A stretch of 64,000 bases of DNA from Trichobilharzia regenti. Its lineage: Eukaryota; Platyhelminthes; Trematoda; Strigeidida; Schistosomatidae. The translations under genes were made by a program, and so were the position numbers. The stretch is taken from NCBI GenBank assembly GCA_944472135.2, contig OX235264.1, positions 86,810,319 to 86,874,318 on the forward strand, read 5' to 3'. The notes beneath the pieces are model-generated. The model saw only the letters and a program-made list of their open reading frames with translations. It did no database searches and was not told the origin of the DNA. Below are positions 49,601 to 61,600 of this stretch, in pieces (position 1 is the stretch's first letter; the number at the start of each line of letters is the position of its first letter).

Positions 49601-52600
49601 CTGTCTGAAATTTAAAGAGTTTATATACACGACTACATTCATTTCTGTATAACTTTTGTCAACTCAAGTGTGTTGAATTGTTTTGGTGTTTTTTTTTTCC
49701 TTCAGGATTATCTCAGGAAGAATTGCTGCGTAAAGAGCTTATTTCTGTATTGGCTCCAGAGCCACGAAAACGCAGTGATCTTTCAAGTCTTATCCCTGAA
49801 CGTTGTGGAATAACTAGTACATCAGATAATCTGGATAATATATTGAAAAAAGTAGGTTTTGTTGTTGTTGTGCTTTGTTGATATTGTTTCTATTTGACGG
49901 TTGAACTGTTGTGATCACAAATATCTAAGATTCACATAATAGGCATCTAAGGAGTTATTATTATTCTGTACTATAGCCTTTCTCATGTACTACTGAAATG
50001 TATTGGTAAATTTCAGTCGGCGAGAAAAGAAGTCATATATACACTATAATTATTGGCGAGATAATCACAGTTTTTATATAGCAGACTGATAATGACGTAA
50101 GGATGACGACGGATGGTAATAGAATGACTTAGATTGCAGTTCGTTTCAAATCATTGACTCGAAAACTGCCAGACTGACTGTTAGTTTGAACGCCTCCACA
50201 GCCCTACCAAATCATCATCAATTACATGTTAAAATATGTTGTATGCAATTATATCGTCCCAATTACCACCACACAGAGGTGAAAGTTGTCTCAAGGGGAA
50301 AGCTGTGGGGATGAGAGTAATTTTGTTACTAAGTCGTAAAAACTCAAAGACAATGAAACAAGAAAATACATGAGATAAAGTGTACGATATAAGTGAGTAA
50401 TATTGTCAATATCAGATACAAGCAGCCAGGATGGGGAAGTCGACTGTTTATGAGTTTATAATACTGTAGATGGGATGAAGTTTAAACGCGAGGTGTATTT
50501 CATCCCCTGTTTAATTTAAACAAGGCGAGAACGAAGACATTCTCCGTATAAAAAGGCTTATTTGCTTCAGCTGCTGACAGCTAAGAAAAAAAATCACAGG
50601 TTATTTTTATCAATAAATGTAAAACTACTCCAACTCAACGGGCGTATAATAATTTTCAGCACAGCGGTATTGTGAATACTAAATGATTAATATCGAAGTA
50701 GTCGACCAACTAAAGTTTATTTGTGTATAGTATGATGGTGAATTCAAGAGTTAAGTGTGGATGAAAAGAGTGAAAAGATAAAGTCACAGTAAGCAAATGT
50801 AAATTATGACGTAGACAGACGAATGAGTAAATTAGAAAGCCTAATTGTTTGGGTACTTACGCCGTCAAGAGCTGGTGCAAAGTCATGAAATAAAATGAGC
50901 TTGTTTTCATCTTGTAAGCATCTTTGTTCTTGATTTATTTATTTTTTATTTTTGATAACAGCTTGATTCCACACTGTATTTTTGGTACAAGTATGGAATT
51001 TTCAGCATGGATATCGGTAGCCCAAATTTTGCAGACCGACGATACTTTTTTTTCCTTCACGTTCCTCAGTGGAACATAGGGCTTCAAGCTAGAGGCTTGA
51101 AGTTTCTGTAGCAGTGTTTATTTTACAGGATGGGGTTGATGGCCTCATGCCCAACCTTTCCTCTTTACCACCATTATTTCTGGTTTAGCGAGGTAAAGGA
51201 GTGCGTCGGCCGGGGATCGAACCCCGGACCATGTGCATGGTCGGCGAGCGTCCTAATCGCTATGCCACCGACGCACCTAAACGATACTTAGTGCTTCAAA
51301 ATAAAGCATTTGAATAAATATATGATGGAGAGATCTGTGGGTGTCCTATTGTAACGGTAGGGGACGATAGACTTATGTAAAGTAACTTTAATTTGCAATT
51401 TAGCATTTCTATATAACCAAATTATGTACACCTTATCTTCAGTGCACCATTTGCACAGATCTTTCGTGTTGTGCTACTTCTCGCCTTCATATTGTGTTTC
51501 TTTGTATTCCTTTCAAGCCTCCCATGTATATCCGCCAGGTTCTATCATTTGCTTTCTCTGACATCAAATGTATCTCCCTGCTATTTGGATGCTTTTATAC
51601 CCACAAATGTCTCGTTATATGCTACTGATAAATCTTATCTTTCTCACTCTAGCAATTAGTTTATGATACATAACTTATCATTATGTGGGCTCACCGTGTG
51701 TGTGTATTGGGACCGCGTTACCGATTATTTACAGTCAAACCATGCTAAGATTAAATTTCATGATCTCTCTAAGTGCATGTATACATTTTAACTCATTATT
51801 TGATTATGTTTTTCATGTTTTTATTTCAATTTTTTACTTCTTACAAAAATATGTACTATTCAGGTAGCTAATTATGCTGCACCTTCATGTGACGAAAATT
51901 CTGGTAGCCTTATAAGTGGACATTATTTCCTACGGCCTAGTTTATGGCATACTGATTTCGATCCAATTTTTCACATGCTTCGAGTAAATAGTCGAAGGGA
52001 ATCAGCTTTAGCTATGGAGAAATATCGAGAACAGTAAGTGATTTTTTTCGTTAACACTAGTATCATAAGTTTGATTTTGTATTGTGTTTTTAATAATCTC
52101 AACGTTTTGAGTGCTGTCATTCATCTGCATTACATAAATGTGTTTGAGTAGCTTAGCATTTACGTTTTCGACTTCACACCTGAGTATTGGATGGTTAAAT
52201 GTAAGTTAGCAGATACATGCTTTTATTGTAAATCATCGCAGCACTAGGTTTTTAAATGATTCAGGATTTATTGCTTGTAAAGCAGATTGTCTACAGTATG
52301 AATTAGTCACACCTCCATTATGACTTTACACCTAGCAGTCACAAGAGTTATCAGCTGTCTGTGAGAAATTCGCATATGATTCTTTTCGAAAAACCGTTCA
52401 AATTGCATCGTCCGCTTATGACTCATGGTTGTGAAACTGTTTGTAACCACTGTGGTTTGGTTGGGTCGTATTTGTTATTTTTTTCCACGAGATAGTTGAG
52501 AATTCTGCCATCAACATCAGCGTTCTGTTCTATCCGACTGCTTGAGATAGTTTTATGGCTGTCAACATTAGATTGTGTCTGAAAACACCGCCTAATATTC

Positions 52601-55600
52601 CGCTGAAATTCTTTAGTATTAGCGTAATATCTTTACTACAACTTCTGGCTTCATTCAATTTCATGAAACCGCTTGTGAAAGATTGACTGAACAAACTAAC
52701 ACTCTTTAATTACTTCGCTTATTTTTAATATATGTTTTTATACATTAAATTGAATATTCCCATAATTTATTCAGAACCACATATTTAGAGCGAACAATTG
52801 TTTTCAATAAATTCTTCTTCAGGCTCTACAATTATAAATCCATTAATTTAAGCATACAATAGCCAGTAAAGGCAAACTAGAATCGTATCAGAAAGTGTAT
52901 TGTGGAACAAGTATAAGATGGGATGAAACAATAGTCAGATAGATTTTTAATATGCATGGTCAATGAGAACATGAGACAAAATGAGATGAAGTTCTCATTG
53001 ACTATGCATATTAAAAAACTATCTGACTATTGTTTCATCCCATCTTATACTTGTTTCACAATACACTTTCTGATATGATTCTAGTTTGCCTTTACTGGTT
53101 ATTTTATACACTATTAAAGTATAATTATATGGTCATTTACCTTTTATTGCTTTAGTTGCCGTCAGCGTCATGGTGTTACAAATGTATCGTCTTTATGGCC
53201 ACCATTCCGTACACCGAAACAACTGCCAACAGATTTTCGTGGTCTAGATCATGTGTTGCACAGTCGTCACTTACACTATTTACTGTTTACCCAACTAAGT
53301 CTTGTAAGTTTATTACCCGTTGTGTTGACATTTTTAGAAATTATTTTTATTATTATCATTATTATTCACATTGAGATTTGATGTAGAGTGTATGTGTATG
53401 CACCACGAAATGCTCCAAACAAGTAATACGGTAACAATACACGGACAGGTGTTCTTGAATTGTAGAAAATTCGTTCTACTGTAGTACTAATTGGTTTATT
53501 AATTACAGAAATATCTTAAGCTTATACAAACCGTACTTATAATGTTTTTGTTTCTATATATTTTTCTCTTCATTATATTGTTAGTTCGTGTATGGTGATC
53601 CACTTGTAACCGAAGAAAGTTTGGCAATGATTATTCACCTAATCGACCGTGCCTTGGATACCCCATGTCGTTTACCGACAAATAACAGGAAAGCTTGTAC
53701 GCAGGTAAGTATCTCATTAGTTTTTATTGTAAAAGCATATTTATGTTACATTTCTTAAGTAGACGTGGACATTTGACTAAAATATCTTTCAAAATGAAAA
53801 CCTTAGCGCGGTAGGTGACTTTTCTGTGCATTATTCCTTATAATCGAAATGTTTATAATTTCACATAAATACATGCATATTTCTGATGACTGACCGATGT
53901 ATCAGTGTAGAGCCCTACACAGAAGTATAACGGTTTCATGTTTCGGCATGGCATAGTGAAGGAGGAAATAAATGGAATAATCTACAATAGGCAAACATGG
54001 TTTTGACTAGGAAAATAATCAGAAGGAAACCATAGTGTTATTTCTCTGGCGGTGGTGGTGGTGTAGCTAAGGGAGGTATCCGGTATGCGCGTTTCGGATG
54101 CGGCTGCATTCCTAGTAGGTTATGGTGTGTTCCCATCATGGACAGTGATGGGTAGATATGCGTAACACTTATCTGACTGAATGCAAGAGAAGTCATTCCT
54201 TCAAGGCAGTGTATTTCATTTTTTATGAATAAGGAATCACTGACATGAAGGTCATTGCAATCATTCCGATTAATTGAAATAACTGTTTATAAAGAATATT
54301 CGAATGCTCTATATTATGCAGTCTTATTATTCTTTGCGTTTCATTTATTGCATACTTCGAATAAATTGTATACATAGTCGTGGTATCTACTGTTGAAGTA
54401 TGATATCGATTACATTCATACAGAAAGTACTTACCAACTATTTCATTGCTGTATGTGAAATCTATCCATAATGTGCCCCTACGATTCCATTGTGAGATAA
54501 GTGTAGTGTATGGGAACTATGGTTGCTTTTTTGAAATTTGTGAGGAAGTTTAAACTTAATGGGTTTTTCCTACAGGGCAATGGATAAAATTTTTAGTTAG
54601 CATAACAGTATCGCAGGTTTACTCACACCTTGCTCTCTACTAACTTTTCGTTAGGCATTTTGGTGCATATATATATATATATATATTCCAGCTTGATAAC
54701 TTCCCACTTAATCTGCACCTTTAAAGTGTTGCGACCCATCTCTTTTTACAGTTTAACTGCCTTCATCGTCATTTCTGTTCTAAACTTTATTTTTACAACT
54801 CTAATAGACGAAATATAATCAGTCTCAACCGTGTTTGGTGCATTTCACTGACATCCTGTGAATTGAAGTTAGTTTTAATGCAGCACAAATCGACTTAAGG
54901 TGAAGACACATTTTCGGAGGTTTTCTTAGGTCTGATAAGGGAAGACGTTACATTTACCATCATTTATTATTATTTTTTCAAGCTCAGCTTCAGTCTAGCG
55001 CTTGTTTTAACTGTTATGCTATTTTGTAAAGACCCAGTCGTATTAGGAATTTACCTCGGTTTCTCGATGTGCTGTCTGTTACTTTCTGAATTCGGATATT
55101 GGTTGGTATACATAATTGCGTTTTCTTATTTATTTCTCTTCTTTAAAGGTTTTTAATGAGACGCAAGAATTCCCTGGATCTATTTTACCAACATCACTTA
55201 ACATCAGTAATTGTGGAAATAGTCCCATGGAGTCTATGGAGCAACAAGAAAAACCAGAAAACTTACAACAATCACAATCATCAATTCAAAAATCTCAATC
55301 ACACGATAAAGTATTCACAGATGATGTTATAATGGATTGGGATAAGGGAACATTCGAGGAGATTATTGAGGATGCAGATTCTGATAGACTAGATCAAATT
55401 GATTATGACTATGACGACGATGATGATGATGGTGGTGTTGGTCGAGATGGAGGTGGTGGTAGTTCAGATGATCATGAAGAAAGTGATTTAACTAGTGATT
55501 CACGTGGATATGGTAAAGTACGTGGGCGTATGTGTGGTTATCGTTCACCGCATATATGGTGTCGTCAACCCTGGAGTAATTCATTAACTCCGTTAACATC

Positions 55601-58600
55601 GAATTCCCTGTATACTTCAGCTATGCCTCCATCTGTTAGTCGTCATAACAAGTTTTGGGATACAAGTTTAATTAATTGTCCATATGAGCCGCGTACAAGT
55701 ATACAAGATAATTTAAATTGTTGGCTTATGGTTTCAAAATGTTATATGCCGAATGTTTCATGTGCTCAAATAATGCTGGCTAGTTTACCTAATAAAGAGA
55801 ATAACGATTTAAATATCACTATGAGTACCGTACCCGTATTACCTAATACTGAGTTACAAAGTGACAGTAAAAAGTTAGTTATCGTTTTTTTGTACTACTA
55901 TTTAGTTCCTATAGTGTAATATTTGTTCATTTTTTGTTAATTTCCCCTAATAATTAATCTACCCAGTTATTCTCTTACTCACACCTGTCAATGTTCACTT
56001 TGGTCAATCCATAAAGATATACTTAGTCAAGTTTCATCACGAGAAAACAACAGACTGAGCGAAGAAATATACACTCCTTTTCAATTAGTTCCTCATCGTT
56101 GGCTCTACACTAATAAACAGTTTTTCGCATCAAAAATGTTTTACCAATCAAATTGTTATTTTAGTTAGTCGGTTTTCAGTATAGGATGTTGAAATTAAGT
56201 GGTTAAAGGTCATCAAAACAGATACCTAATAGGTATTAGTAACAAGATATGTAAGTTTTAAAAGAGGGGTGCAAAATTCGATTGTTGGATTCTGCATGCA
56301 TGTTGTTCACATCTATACGATTCGTCTGTCTTTTCGACATAGAACTTTGCACATGTGTGCACCACTTCAAGTCGCCACACTCCATGTAGCACACAAAGCA
56401 AGAGAAGAAAGTAGAAGAGATGCATAATAGGGACAGTAAACAGAGGTGTGAGACAAAGGAATAGTAATAACGAAGAACAAAACAGTTTCATTGAAGATCA
56501 TAAGTCACAAGAAGTGGATGCATCAGCATCAGCCACTGAGAACGATTTTGAGCCATGTCACCAATTGTTTCCAACCATAGATTTTTACCGTCCCGAGGAC
56601 CCCAACCAGGAAGTCTACACCTTCCTACGTGGCTGGCTTAAACTAACTGTTGTAGATTTCATTGACTGGTTCGGCCATGTTTTTGTTTGACCTTCTCTAG
56701 CTTTTTTCCAGCCTAACCCTATATCCGCTAACATTGCCCATTGTCGAGGAAGGCGATGACTAGGCATTCGTAACACATGTCCTAACCATCTCCATCTTTG
56801 TAACTTCACAACTTCGTCGATCGATTTCCCCTGTTTACCTAGAACTGGACGCCTAACCTCCATGTTGCTCACCTTATTATGCCACTTTACACGGGAAATA
56901 GAGCGCAGGCACCTATGGTCAAAGACAGCTAGTCTTTTCATGTCTTCCACTCTCAGTGGCCAGGTCTCACAGCTGGCCATAAAGGAGGACGGAGCGAACT
57001 GATGAGCAGTACACCCGCCCTTCGGTCGGTAGTCGAATATCTCGTCTACACCAGAGATGGCGTAAACTGGCAAATGCGGAACGAGCCCCCTGTATCCGTG
57101 ATGAGATTTCGTCAGTGATCAACCCGTTGGCGTTGGCTGATGGTACTTCCCAAGTAAGTGAAGCGATCAATGTGCTCTAACACTTCACTTCCTATTTATA
57201 AACTAGGAGGCAGTGTTGTCCAGTGCTGTAACATCATCTTGCATTTGACGGGAGCGAATCGCATGACAGACATTCGTAGATTGCAGCTCAATGTGTCCCC
57301 GCCTAGAAGGACTATATCGTCTGCATATTCTAAATCAACGAGATTATTCCCTGGTAGCAAGTCAATCCATATACGATTCGTAACTAGGTAACAGAAGAAC
57401 TTTCAGTGAATTACGAGCATTTCGTCGATTATTAGCTTTCTGGCCTCACATCATCTCTGTGTAGACTAGAGTGTACTGCATTTATTCTTCTATTAGGATA
57501 TATCCTCAGTCAGCTTGTTCCCTTTATAGATGGAACACTGGATTTTGAAGTTTCTATTGATATCCACTTTAATTAAAGGTATTCTCATGCTTTACATTTC
57601 ACTCTTGAGTTCATAATTTTTACAGTACGCATATCTCGAACATTGAAAATGTCGGAATAAACTAATTTTAGGTGATTTTTTAAATTCCTTAACGTTCCTA
57701 GTGGAGCATATGGCTTCAAGCTAGATCTGTGAAGTTTCAGTTACCGGCCTTACTACCGGCTTAGCGAGGTTTAAAAGTGCGTCGGGCGGACATCGAACTC
57801 TAGACCACATGCGTGGTTAGTTGGTGTGTTACCAGTGAACCGCTGATGCACACAATTTTAGATGATATGGTCCATAATCTAATGTTATTGCTGACATATT
57901 TATCTTTTGTCTTCATTCTGTTCTAGTTTTAATTTCATATTTCATTATCTTCTTTTCTTGTTACCTCTTTCTTGTTTTTCACGGTATTTTATCGCTTTTC
58001 ATCATTTTCTGACTTGGTGCACAGATGTTCTTTGCGATACGTAGTTTTATTTTAGTGGTACTTTCAACGAAAGTAAGATTTATAACAGGTTTATCTTCTA
58101 GGCAATGCTATCCTACTTCAAATATTCCTTGAATTAATAATATTTTCTCAGGTAGAACTTTCATTTATGTACTTAGGGCCGTGACTCATTAACTTAAGCA
58201 TTCAACTTTTAACCAGTGGATCTAGGATTCGGATTCTGCTCCGCCTACTTCAGCTTAGGCGCAACTGGGTAGTATCATCCCTCACACAATAAGTGCGCCT
58301 CTTAGCCTGGGACATGGAAGGTCTGTTTCAGTAACTGGGTTCAGACAAGTATGCTCAGGAATATATAAACTGCCTCATTTTAGAAATCAATGACTGCAGG
58401 ATCTCAGTGACATTGATTATAATTACATACCTGAACGACATATGTATCCATTGTTTATCGCCGAAATATAGCACATTTTCACCACCCAGTATTCCTTCTA
58501 CCTATGTGTAATACTATTCTTGTTTTTGTTTACTTCCTCGTTGTTGTGCCATTATGATACGCAACAGTTTTAATATATTTCTATGTAAGCTACCTGTTTA

Positions 58601-61600
58601 TATGCGTCTGCCTGTCAGTGTACTACTCGGTTATGTTAAAATTTTGTTAGCTGTTCTAGACAAAAGTGATCACGTGATGTTCAATGTATTATAATAAACG
58701 AGTCTTTGATTCCTCGTTTCTTTGTATAAATGTGGGTGATATACAACCACAGGTGGTGAAACATTTTACTGTTTCATATGCGCACATGATTTATGCATCA
58801 TAAGTCTTACCTTATTTTTACATCTCCTTGGTTATATTGGCCTTGTAGAACAAAACTAAGGATTGATACATTTATTTTAAAGAGAAGTTTTTTCCCTTCC
58901 ATCTGTTGTAGGTTCTTTGTTTATTCACTAACTTGATGTCAATCTGTTGATTTTTTAAAATTTTCTTACAATATTTTTACCAGTGTACTCTGTGTGTGCA
59001 CGCTGGTGGTTCATAGGTAGAATGCTCGCCAACCATGGGTGTAGTCAAGGGTCTGACCCTTGGCTGACGCACTCCTGAACCTCACTAAGTCGGTCTGCCT
59101 GTCTGACTGTTTTGACATAGAACTTTGCACATATGTGCACCACTTCAAGTCGCCACACTCCATGTAACACACAAAGCAAGAGAAGAAAGTAGAAGAGATG
59201 CATAATAGGGACAGTAAACAGAGGTGTGAGACAAAGGAATTTTAATAACGAAGAACAACATAGTTACATCGGAAATCATAAGTTACAAGGAGTGGATGCC
59301 GGCCATTGAGAACGATTTTGAACCATGTCACTAATCGTTTCCAACCATTGGTTTTTACCGTCCCGAAGACCCCAACTAGGAACTAAGTAATAAGACTGGT
59401 GAAGAAGGAAGGTTGGATATGAGACTAGCAACCTCTTCCTGTAAAAATAAGTGCAATCGCTTCTGAAACTTCAAAGGCTTAGCTTGAAGTCCTATATTCC
59501 ACTGGAGTTCTAGTGAGAAGCCGTGACCACTAAGGTCCATCCAGTCGGGAGTAGGTATCGATTTCCCGCCGATGACATTGGGTCGTGATCGCACTAAAAT
59601 CACGAATTGGTTAGAATTCATGCACTGGTCGTTGAATCGGGTCTCAGTGGCCGAATGGTATACGAGCTTGCGTTGAAACCGGATGGTCGTAGGTTCGAAC
59701 CCTGGCGGTGGGTGCATACTGCCAATGGTTCACGAACTAGGATGAAACAGTTGTCCAGTACTTTATGCTGGTTTTCAATGGTTCTCTAACTGATAGCAAT
59801 TCGTGGTCAAATTCGAAAAACAAATCTAATCCTTACAAGTCAACTCTTAAAAAGTAAAAGGATAAAATATAAAATAAATACCATGTGTAAAGAACACTAT
59901 TTCAAGGCTATCAATATTCCTCGTGGTAATCATAGACTGATTTTTGATGAATACAGTCTTTGTTTATGAATTTCACTTATTAGTATTTACAAAACTGGAA
60001 ATTTTTATTTTCTTATACTAAAACAATTATTGTTATTGTTTTTACTTTTCATTGTAGTGTTATTTTGGATAGTCTTATTTCTTTATTGATCAAAGCACAT
60101 GCACGTCTTTATTGGAGTCGTATTGTTGGCAGTGGTGAAGCTATCCCGAAAATTGCTGTTGCTGGATCATCTTTCATTGAACCAAATACAACTGCTGTAC
60201 AACAGTCGAATACATCAGTTATTGACTCACCTATGACTGTAATAATGATGACATCTGGCCTAAATGATGACACTAATAATCTATTATTAACTGGACATAA
60301 TCAAGCTAATAATTGGGAGGAAATTTTGCACAATTTTCCAAAGCATAGTACTTCTACAAGTACTAGTAACTTTTTGGCTGCTCGTTGTATGTCTGTGCTA
60401 ATGCCAAATGAAGCTGATAATTCAAATGATCGTAATATCCCGTCGTCTAATTTTAATACAGCTAAATTCAACCCATCAGTTATTGCTAGTCTACCACCGG
60501 AATTACGTTATTTTGCATCAATAAAACCAGCGTATTGTCTTCCAGAGGAAAGGAATCAGTCAACCACTGGTGGGTAGTCAAAATGTTTTCAGTAGGATTT
60601 AATAGCAAACAGTGACATACATTTTTGTTCGGGTAGTTATTGTAATTTTTGTTTCATACATGAATGTGCTACGGCATTCATTGCTTTTTAAGAGAACACT
60701 TTTTTTTAGCCTTGTTTCACAGCTTTTTTCAGCTTTGGTTGAAGTTTGCCTATTCTTGATTCAACCGATTCTTACTGCCTGAAGACATCATAGTCTGAAC
60801 TCTGTAAGTGATTCGATGAAAGCGGGTCACAAAAAGTTATCACAAGGAAGATTCTTCGAAGCAATCAATATGCTCGCGTCGGTGGTATAGAGGTTAGAAC
60901 ACTAGCCGAACATGGACATAGTCCGGGATTCGATCCCCGGCCAACGCACTCCTTTACCTCGCTGAGCCAGAAATAATGCTGGTAAAGGGGAAAGGTTGGG
61001 CATGGGGCTAGCAACCACGTCCTGTAAAATATACACTGCTACAGAAACTTCGAGCAACTAGCTTGAAGCCCTATGTTCCACTGGGGAACGTGAAGGATAA
61101 AAAAAACAAAAAAAAAGTCAATATACCCGGTGTTGGTTGTTTAACAGTAATTCGTAAAAACATCATCAGTGGTCCTATTATGCATTTCATGCTTTACGTT
61201 ATCCTCTTAAATTACAAAGTTTTATTGATTCATCTGCTCACTCAAATTGTTAACTATAAAAAATTTATTTGGTTAGTTTTGAATACACCACTAGTATGGT
61301 CCCTGAGTTTAGCAATGAAATAACTCTGGGAAAATGAGTTTCCTCAAGGTTATCTGGTGATCAAGTATTGAAATTCCTAAGTGCTTATTATAATTGACGT
61401 GCATAGATGTTAAAGCATTGATCGATAACCTGAAGACTACTGGCTGAAATATTGTCACAGTCCATTTTAATCAACCTCACAAGTCATGTAATAATAGATA
61501 TATGTTGTTGTAAGTTTAAGTTTGCATATCATAAGAACAACTGATAGTGCAAGCAAAATGCAACAACATAAGTTAATGTTATTCTTTAAAAAAAAATAAA

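Noticed and set aside
51205..51280. Cloverleaf-like sequence with perfect acceptor and T arms, as for a tRNA gene
   Set aside because: It is the head of SINE-2, repeated with the same tail at several places and flanked by a target duplication. The anticodon loop is six bases, so it is not a normal tRNA.
54040..54190. GC-richer patch suggestive of another SINE
   Set aside because: No second copy was found in the window and no box A/B pair is clear.
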